Below are positions 7,239 to 13,307 of a stretch of 13,307 bases of DNA, in pieces. Made by a program: the position numbers and the translations under genes. The first letter of the stretch is position 1. Each line of letters starts with the position of its first letter. Source of the stretch: Bacteroidetes bacterium 4572_114 (GTDB taxonomy: Bacteria; Bacteroidota; Bacteroidia; Bacteroidales; 4484-276); NCBI GenBank assembly GCA_002254335.1, contig NIVA01000106.1, forward strand, positions 1-13,307, written 5' to 3'. The notes under the pieces are model-generated. The model searched no databases. It was not told the origin of the DNA and saw nothing but the letters and a program-made list of their open reading frames with translations.

Positions 7239-7327
7239 AAACCCTTGCAGACAATTAGTATATATTTGTTAATGTTTTCCACTAAATTAGTAGTAGTACC
7301 TAATAAATCAATACCAATTACCATCGG

Positions 7328-10300
7328 TTACTGCAACACAACCTTCTCGGTAAAAACTTTATCATTGGTTTTAATCGTAAGAAGATAGATACCTTTGGGG
7401 TAGGTGGATAAATCTATTGAAACCGGTTGTTGGTTTTTATCGAAGTTTAATGCCGATGTTTTGCCGAAAATGTTTGTAATATTTATTTCAACCTGGCCAA
7501 TTGGCGGATTTTGAAATTTGATGTTGAAGATGCCGGTTGTTGGGTTGGGGTAAAATTTTAAACCATTGCCCCCATTGATTTCATTAGCATTCAGAATAAT
7601 TTCATCATCTATTCCGTCCTCATCTTCAATATTATCATTCATGGAATAAACACTTTGTGTTTTAAGTGGTGGTGGAAGGTAAGTGCAAGCCATGCCGGTT
7701 GCCGTAAAATTACACCCACTTGCGGCAGTGAAACCGTCCAATAGCAAAATATCTCCACCAACATAAGCAATGTCCACGCCTTCCTGAAAATAGACTTCTC
7801 CGGGAGGATTACCGCCAAGTGTGATATAACCCGCCGAATTTTCGGGATAGCTGCCAGGTGACGGATGATAATCCTCTTCTGTTATTATCCTGTCGCAGGG
7901 GTAAATGTAATTGGTAAAAATGGTGACTGCCCCGGGGAAGTTTTCGGGTGGCATTGGACTACAGTCGAACCCGTGCAATCTACACCCTGGCCGGCCAATA
8001 ATAACACTGCTATTACTACAGGAAACAGACTTACCGTAAAGTGTGTTGTCATAACCAATATTAGGATCATATTCCGGCATAACCTTTTCAATTAAATTCC
8101 AATAACCTGTAGCACTTTTCCTGTAAATATATGCAGCCCCTGAATGTTCAGCATATATATGTTCTCCCGGGGCGCCAACTACTGCATAGATTCCGTTTAT
8201 GCTTACTGAGAAACCAAAATGCCCATGATTTGTTTCATAGTGTGGCAGGTCAAACCATTGATCATTTGACAGGTTGTAAATAAATGCTTCACCACATAAA
8301 CTACCGGAGCCGGGTTGAGAGCAATAGGCTGCCGGGTGTCCGATTAATAAAATGTTGTTGCTTATGGAAACCCTTATCAGGTTTATTATGGATCTTTCTC
8401 CTTCTAATATAATTGTTTTTTGCTCCCAGTAATCATCCGATATACGGTCAAAAACAAAAGCCCGGTTGTATTCGGAACCAACAGCAACTTGTGAGCCTGA
8501 GATAGAGACAGTTTTCCCAAAACCATCGTCAACAAAACCATTTTCATCAAAAATCTTACATTTTTCTACCCATGAATTATTCTCCAGTTTATAAATGTAA
8601 GCTTTACCTTGGTGATCTTTTGAGCCATCGTAGTTTAAACTATCTGAATTTGGGAAAACGACCCCTCCCGAAGTACCTATAACAAGGTAATCACAATCAA
8701 TACTAAGCGAATACCCGCAACCATCATTATAAGTTGCATCCCCGGGAATTAGTTTATCGGGCAGTAAATTCCACGAAGAACCATTGTATTGATAAACATA
8801 AACTGCCCCAGCCCTTTCATGTGCAGGATCATTTGTTTGATTACTGGCCCCAACAACAATATGATTGCCAGATATACCTACCGACGAGGCATAATTGTCT
8901 CCCCATTGAACATCAGAAGGCACAAGAGGCCCATGCTTTTTAACCCATGTTTGATACTCCGGGTGAAATTCATAAATATAAATTGCCCCGGTACGTTCAT
9001 AAGCACAGGCCGCAACAACAGCAAAATTACCATCAATTGCAACTGAGGACCCAAATTTGGCCCAATAGCCTATATCATCCGGTAAAATCTCCCCCGGGGC
9101 AGCAACCAGTGCCGGAGGGGTTACATCTACCTGCTTTGAGCAAACACCGAGGAAGTTGTCGTAGAAATCGTAAACCTCAAGATAAACCGAATAGGAACCT
9201 GTTTCGTTAAGTGTAAGATAAGGATTTTGGGCAAAGGATTCATAGATTATATAGCCCGAGGGATCGTAAACAATCCACTTGCAATTGTATGAAGAATAGA
9301 AACCGGTCACATCTTCGGTAAAACTAATCAGGTTGCCCTGCGTTGCCGGATCGGGGTCCCAGCTAAAATCGACCGTATATCCCGAGTTGGGATTTTCGTA
9401 AACACAAAAGTGTTTCGAATAAATATCGAAATCCCCGGCGATATTTGTTACTTTTAGGGAAATATCAATATTTTGGGCTTCTTCAAAAGTTATAGGACCA
9501 GGATTTTGTTCATTAATTTCAAAAGACAAATCCCCATCCATGTCCCATTCATAAGTGTCAATATCACCTGATGAAGTATTTGTAAATGTTACGGTGCAGG
9601 GTGTAAACAAGCTTGTTTGGCTGTAAGTAAAATTGGCCCAAGGGTCGAGTGAAGTATTTTGCGGGTAAACTGTTATGAGGGCCTCTTTCATTTCTACGGC
9701 GCAGTTGGTTTCGGTATTACAAGCCTGGAGCGAAACGGTGTACTGCTCTGGTAAACCGCTGTAGTTTTCAAAAGTATAGGTTGGGTTTTGCTCAAAGCTT
9801 TCGCCCCAGAAATCACCAAAATCCCATAGCCATTCATTGGGGTTACCGGTTGAGGCATCGGTAAACTCCACCTCAAAAGGCGAGTTGCCGAAAAGTTCGC
9901 CGTTATCGCTTGCTACACCACTGGCATCAAAATCTACCAGCAGGTAAGTTTCCGGGTCGATGATTTCGATGTCTTTCGATAGGTCATCAATAATAACATA
10001 ATCCTCAATAATGGTAAGTTTGATAGTATAAATACCAGGGGTGTTATATTCAGAATAAGTAACATCAAGTGGAAACCTCCCAACGAAGCCGGAAGGATCG
10101 GTAGCTGCATCACCAAACGACCAATGCCATTCGTAGTTTTCCCCTTCGTAGCCTGAAGAAGTGTTAGAAATATTTACCACCGTTTCTACGCCGGCAACAA
10201 TTATTTCGGGGTCAAAAGTGAAAGCAAGGTCAAATGATGCAATTTCAAAAGTGTGGTTTTCATCGGGACCGGGGCATGGATCGGGCCACCAAACAGGATT

Positions 10301-12112
10301 TTTATCATTTCCCGTTTGTCTGATTGGTATCTCCTGGGGATCGGTTTGCAATTGGTTTTCAGCAGTCATATCGTGCCCGGTAATTGATAATGTTTGCGGT
10401 CCCAAAACAGGGTTTCCCATTACCTGGAAATTCCACAAGTAGGGATTTTCTTCATCCTGTGTCCCCGGCACATTATCAATGCCCAGAGATGAAATTGACA
10501 AAAAACAATCATAAAGAATTTCGCTCGATTCGATTTCGATATCAAAAGGAAGGCCTAAAAGGGCAGGGACATTTGTCTCCTCGATTGGGCTTAAAATCCC
10601 CACATTGGGGTCCCAGCCCCACTCAAACTCATAAAATGTAACCGTCTCATTGATATCTGGCCAATCCTGGGAGATTTTCACCTTTTCGATGTAAGGACGG
10701 AAGTTGTCGATAATGATTTCTACCGGATCCTGATTGTCATCAATTGAAGTATATTCATCTCCCCTTACCGTAGTTGTTTTGGCGAACAGGTGGTATTTGC
10801 CGTCTTTGTATTTGGCTGAACCATTAATGCTAGCAAACTCAAAAACTCCTCCCAATGTGTCGCTATCGATAACCCTTGTATAAAAGTCAGAAAAATAATA
10901 GTCATCGTATGCCCGATTGTCTCCAGTTTTGTAAGCATAAGGGTCTATTCCGGTACTGGAAAAATTGCCATATGTGTCTCCAGTAAGGTTTATTGCTGTG
11001 TTGTATGGCGGGTTTGCCTGCTGACCATATTGCGCCATAACGGGGTAGATTTCGTTATCCAACCGTGCACCGAGCGCAAAATGGGACTCAATATATTCTC
11101 CCATTATCAATTGAAAGTTTGAGGAAGGGCTGCCCCATTGACTATGGTTTTCATTGGGGTGATAGCTTTCTTTAATGTAAATATCCACATCATCGGTATC
11201 CATTACAGCATTCGTAAAACGGTCGATTTGCCTAGTTGCGTTTTTCATGGTATCCCTTACCCGTATAGAAATTGCACTTGCACCGCTTGAGGTTATTATG
11301 TTTTGATTATCTAAAACAGCCCCGTCCACCATTATATCAACATAATAATCGGTGTTTAAATGCGAAATAAACTGCAAGGGGTCGTGGTCGTTATGGATGT
11401 TGTCGTATAAACCCTGGCCCTGGTTGCCTAGTGCTATGTCGATATTCTTAAAAAGATAAACATGTACATGCATGTAACCGTAATTACCTGTACCTTTTGA
11501 CCTTCCGATATTTCCAAGCACATCTCCCTGATTAATACCGGTTGTTACATCCCATATGCTATCGGTTCCATTAAAGTTATAGGTAGCTGTTCCCGTTACC
11601 TGACCAATTGCACGTTCCTCAGTACTTGATAAGTCGATTATTGCATATTGATTCAGAACATTATCCATTTTTATCAAAACCAAATCACCTTTCTTAATGG
11701 ATGGGTTTGGTTGCGCGTGTTCAAACAAGTGCCCGTACCCAAAATGGTGCAGACTATCAGGCTGGGTGCCCTCCGTAATAATGTATTTATAACCTGCAAG
11801 TCCGTTGATTTTTTTTATTGTCCCTGTATTTAAGGATGTGAAATGATCCCATTGGTTAATTGGGGTTTCTTTAATGGCAAAATCAACACCCCTGTGCCAG
11901 CGTGTACCATATCCGGGAAGTAAATACCTTTTCCCATAGTCGGAAGATATATGCTTGGTTTCAAATTCAGTGGAGTTACCATAACTATTGTTTGCTGTAG
12001 TATGCTCCTGATAGTAGAAATTATAAATATCGTTTTGTACTTGCGCAATTGAAAGGTTTACAATAAAAACATGGACGGATATAATTGTTAAGCATATCAA
12101 TATTTTTTTCAT
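7328..12112 (-). CDS. Giant M23 peptidase / PKD / FG-GAP propeller fusion with T9SS sorting domain
   Basis: This 1594-residue protein is predicted to be a zinc peptidase displayed or released outside the cell. A signal peptide ends near SIAQ (residue 24). The M23 motifs are complete: H73-R-G-V-D77, Y126-G-H128 and H215-V-H217. Two GD turns (KKGDLV ~140, NQGDVLGNIG ~195) bracket an unusual insert. Residues ~235-600 are beta-rich with no sure family. PKD-like domains are centred near 660 (WHWSFGD), 760 (WLWDFGD), 855 (YEWDMDGD) and, degenerate, 945. From ~1009 to ~1406 lie seven FG-GAP/integrin-alpha-type blades (FGSSVAI, YASSVGI, CGYSLSI, FGKTVSI, IRVSISN, FGFSVSI, YGKSVSC), each with a VVGA-like strand and an AYIY-like strand. 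A VYFQEGVDI...LLLDGFTAASG segment then leads to a full type A sorting domain (FYPNPTTG to EKVVLQ). Its ATG overlaps the preceding stop (ATGA), implying translational coupling. Confidence 0.92.
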   Translation of the reverse strand: MKKILICLTIISVHVFIVNLSIAQVQNDIYNFYYQEHTTANNSYGNSTEFETKHISSDYGKRYLLPGYGTRWHRGVDFAIKETPINQWDHFTSLNTGTIKKINGLAGYKYIITEGTQPDSLHHFGYGHLFEHAQPNPSIKKGDLVLIKMDNVLNQYAIIDLSSTEERAIGQVTGTATYNFNGTDSIWDVTTGINQGDVLGNIGRSKGTGNYGYMHVHVYLFKNIDIALGNQGQGLYDNIHNDHDPLQFISHLNTDYYVDIMVDGAVLDNQNIITSSGASAISIRVRDTMKNATRQIDRFTNAVMDTDDVDIYIKESYHPNENHSQWGSPSSNFQLIMGEYIESHFALGARLDNEIYPVMAQYGQQANPPYNTAINLTGDTYGNFSSTGIDPYAYKTGDNRAYDDYYFSDFYTRVIDSDTLGGVFEFASINGSAKYKDGKYHLFAKTTTVRGDEYTSIDDNQDPVEIIIDNFRPYIEKVKISQDWPDINETVTFYEFEWGWDPNVGILSPIEETNVPALLGLPFDIEIESSEILYDCFLSISSLGIDNVPGTQDEENPYLWNFQVMGNPVLGPQTLSITGHDMTAENQLQTDPQEIPIRQTGNDKNPVWWPDPCPGPDENHTFEIASFDLAFTFDPEIIVAGVETVVNISNTSSGYEGENYEWHWSFGDAATDPSGFVGRFPLDVTYSEYNTPGIYTIKLTIIEDYVIIDDLSKDIEIIDPETYLLVDFDASGVASDNGELFGNSPFEVEFTDASTGNPNEWLWDFGDFWGESFEQNPTYTFENYSGLPEQYTVSLQACNTETNCAVEMKEALITVYPQNTSLDPWANFTYSQTSLFTPCTVTFTNTSSGDIDTYEWDMDGDLSFEINEQNPGPITFEEAQNIDISLKVTNIAGDFDIYSKHFCVYENPNSGYTVDFSWDPDPATQGNLISFTEDVTGFYSSYNCKWIVYDPSGYIIYESFAQNPYLTLNETGSYSVYLEVYDFYDNFLGVCSKQVDVTPPALVAAPGEILPDDIGYWAKFGSSVAIDGNFAVVAACAYERTGAIYIYEFHPEYQTWVKKHGPLVPSDVQWGDNYASSVGISGNHIVVGASNQTNDPAHERAGAVYVYQYNGSSWNLLPDKLIPGDATYNDGCGYSLSIDCDYLVIGTSGGVVFPNSDSLNYDGSKDHQGKAYIYKLENNSWVEKCKIFDENGFVDDGFGKTVSISGSQVAVGSEYNRAFVFDRISDDYWEQKTIILEGERSIINLIRVSISNNILLIGHPAAYCSQPGSGSLCGEAFIYNLSNDQWFDLPHYETNHGHFGFSVSINGIYAVVGAPGEHIYAEHSGAAYIYRKSATGYWNLIEKVMPEYDPNIGYDNTLYGKSVSCSNSSVIIGRPGCRLHGFDCSPMPPENFPGAVTIFTNYIYPCDRIITEEDYHPSPGSYPENSAGYITLGGNPPGEVYFQEGVDIAYVGGDILLLDGFTAASGCNFTATGMACTYLPPPLKTQSVYSMNDNIEDEDGIDDEIILNANEINGGNGLKFYPNPTTGIFNIKFQNPPIGQVEINITNIFGKTSALNFDKNQQPVSIDLSTYPKGIYLLTIKTNDKVFTEKVVLQ

Positions 12113-13044
12113 TTCAAATCCCCCATTTTAAAATCTGTTTCAAAAGAAAGGAATTTGACTTCACTTGAATTTCGACTGCCAACATACATAAATATACCCG
12201 TATCGGAGGTTGATTTCCATAACCCCAGTTCTGAATTAGAAAAAACCCGTGAGTATTTTGTTTGCTTTGACAAATCAATAAAAACATAAAGATAGTCAAC
12301 AGAAAAACCAGTTGCAACTATCAAGTCCTTAAAAGAATCTGTCCTCACTTCATTGTATTTGAACCCTAAATATTCCTCGTAAGTAACCTCATTTGTTTGT
12401 AGGTCGATAATTTTATACCCTACATCGCAAAAGGGTTCCAGCGATTCGTCCTGTATGCCCCCGTGTGCATATGAAAAATACCTTCCGTTTTCGGTAAGAG
12501 CCCAACCCCTGACGTCCGTATCAAAATCGTTGAGCTTATGAAGCATATTGCCCACGGCATCAAAAATAAATACAGCATCACTTCTTCCTGCCACCCAATC
12601 CGATGCGCCCACATAAAGATAATACTGTATAAGTAAATAATCTTTGAGGTCGAATGCCTGGTAATAACTGTAGGCATTAACACAATTTATACCTGAAGTA
12701 TCTACTCCCTTTTTAATTACCACTCGTCCTTCAGGTAGCTCGATTTCATTTATGGGTGTGTTTTTAATTCTATATTCTTTATTTTTATGATAAGGATCTG
12801 TTACTTCAACTTCAGGATAATCAAGGTGGTTGAATGGATTGTTTTCTACAATATTAAATGATTTGAGTACAGCTTTAGTTGCAGTATCCACAAAATTTAC
12901 TGCAATGTAATTGAATTCATGTATATCATCTTTTTCATCATAAACATATTGGAAAGGGCTATCTTCATCATTTACTTGTGTAAAGGCACTCAAATTAGCC
13001 AATAAAAAGATGGCTATTCCTACCAGGAAATTTAACTTTCTCAT
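12109..13044 (-). CDS. Exported protein of unknown function, possibly propeller-like
   Basis: I do not recognise this 311-residue protein. It begins with a clear signal peptide (R2, K3, hydrophobic core, cleavage near SAFTQ at residues 19-23). The rest is beta-rich and has two cysteines, one in GINCVNA and one in PFCDVGY, that could form a disulfide. The stretch FIFDAVGN...WALTENGRYFSYAHGG looks like propeller blades (phrases like 'D.xGN...dGryf'), but no repeat family can be assigned. No lipobox, transmembrane segment or T9SS sorting domain is seen. The start at 13044 is well supported by an AAGGAGGT ribosome site 5 bases upstream. It lies 2 bp after the coiled-coil gene and overlaps the M23-propeller gene by 4 bp, so it is probably co-made with both and may assist or partner the large protein. 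Confidence 0.85.
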   Translation of the reverse strand: MRKLNFLVGIAIFLLANLSAFTQVNDEDSPFQYVYDEKDDIHEFNYIAVNFVDTATKAVLKSFNIVENNPFNHLDYPEVEVTDPYHKNKEYRIKNTPINEIELPEGRVVIKKGVDTSGINCVNAYSYYQAFDLKDYLLIQYYLYVGASDWVAGRSDAVFIFDAVGNMLHKLNDFDTDVRGWALTENGRYFSYAHGGIQDESLEPFCDVGYKIIDLQTNEVTYEEYLGFKYNEVRTDSFKDLIVATGFSVDYLYVFIDLSKQTKYSRVFSNSELGLWKSTSDTGIFMYVGSRNSSEVKFLSFETDFKMGDLK

Positions 13045-13046
13045 AA

Positions 13047-13307
13047 CTACCTCCTTTTCAGTTTTTCAATTTCAAATTTCATCTCTGCATTATCCCCCCG
13101 CATCACCTCATTCTCCCTCTTCAGCTCAATTACATACAAAGTCAGCTCTTCTATTTTTTGGAGGAGTTTTATTTGCATTTTGCCAACATCTATGCCGTTG
13201 GTTACCATTTCATCGGCAGAGGGGATATCGGGGAGGTGCTTGTTGGTTTTTATGAAGGTTTCGACTTCTGAAATTGCAGGGAGGTCGTAATCGCTTTCAA
13301 ACACGAA
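13047..13307 (-). CDS. C-terminal tail of a coiled-coil surface / tail-fiber-like protein (5' end outside window)
   Basis: The frame is open through the window edge, so only the last 86 residues are seen; the GTG at 13304 is internal. The sequence FVFESDYDLPAISEVE, then NKHLPDIPSADE, GIDVGKMQ, LLQKIEELTLYVIELKRE matches a C-terminal tail that I know from many Bacteroidota proteins annotated as tail-fiber-domain or cell-wall-anchor proteins, often near peptidase S74 chaperone domains. The last ~45 residues have heptad-spaced hydrophobics and fit a trimer- or dimer-forming coiled coil. The gene ends KRR-stop, and those codons double as the ribosome site for the next gene. It is the first visible gene of a three-gene operon; what its N-terminal part does is unknown. 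Confidence 0.85.
   Translation of the reverse strand, partial: FVFESDYDLPAISEVETFIKTNKHLPDIPSADEMVTNGIDVGKMQIKLLQKIEELTLYVIELKRENEVMRGDNAEMKFEIEKLKRR
13049..13058 (-). promoter_or_regulatory. Near-ideal Shine-Dalgarno sequence inside the upstream gene
   Basis: The minus strand reads AAAAGGAGGTAGTTATG. AAGGAGGT matches the anti-Shine-Dalgarno closely, with 5 bases between AGGAGG and the ATG at 13044. It overlaps the last codons (AAA AGG AGG TAG) of the coiled-coil gene. Strong sites of this kind are unusual in Bacteroidota, which mostly rely on AT-rich leaders. Confidence 0.85.

Noticed and set aside
2699..7287. Shared 13-mer TTTTCCACTAAAT (minus strand 2711-2699, plus strand 7275-7287)
   Set aside because: One or more chance matches of this length are expected in 13 kb when both strands are compared, and the contexts differ.
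7865..9210. Open frames on the plus strand opposite the propeller part of the giant gene
   Set aside because: They lack protein-like composition, signals or family motifs and lie wholly opposite a well-supported coding sequence.

Overview
The window looks like a chromosomal segment of a Bacteroidota (Cytophaga-Flavobacterium-Bacteroides group) organism, probably a free-living environmental member. The evidence is a TonB-dependent outer-membrane receptor C-terminus ending in Phe, two very large secreted proteins with type IX secretion (T9SS) type A C-terminal sorting domains (YPNP/FPNP ... GxYxxxV), PKD and beta-propeller modules, and a coiled-coil C-terminal tail common in surface proteins of this phylum. 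No rRNA, tRNA, CRISPR array, transposase or phage gene was seen.

Layout, left to right: (i) 1-654 (+), the 3' end of a TonB-dependent receptor. (ii) 655-938, a convergent intergenic region packed with inverted repeats. (iii) 939-2678 (-), an exported M23 metallopeptidase with all catalytic residues. (iv) 2679-3127, a 449-bp intergenic stretch holding a 7-bp-period repeat array, an AT-rich part and a 15-bp perfect inverted repeat pair. (v) 3128-3622 (-), a small HAD-family hydrolase. Its start codon overlaps the likely start codon of the divergent gene (vi) 3621-7172 (+), a ~1180-residue Asp-box beta-propeller / PKD / beta-sandwich protein whose T9SS sorting domain appears cut short. (vii) 7173-7327, a short convergent gap with a GC-rich repeat element. 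(viii) 13307-7328 (-), a compact operon of three genes: the C-terminus of a coiled-coil surface protein, an unrecognised 311-residue exported protein, and a 1594-residue protein that fuses an M23 peptidase to PKD domains, a seven-bladed FG-GAP propeller and a T9SS sorting domain.

How the parts may work together: the operon on the right is the most coherent unit. Its genes are separated by 2 bp and then overlap by 4 bp (ATGA), and a near-ideal Shine-Dalgarno sequence lies inside the last codons of the first gene. All products visible in it appear to be exported or surface-associated. The M23-propeller fusion is predicted to sit on the outside of the cell, which would suit cleavage of peptidoglycan or peptides outside the producer; that is inference. 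The other strong theme is repeat DNA. Nearly every gene boundary between positions 655 and 7327 carries short perfect palindromes and/or decayed heptanucleotide repeats. In two places (near the start and at the stop of the 3621-7172 gene) these seem to have altered the ends of a coding sequence.
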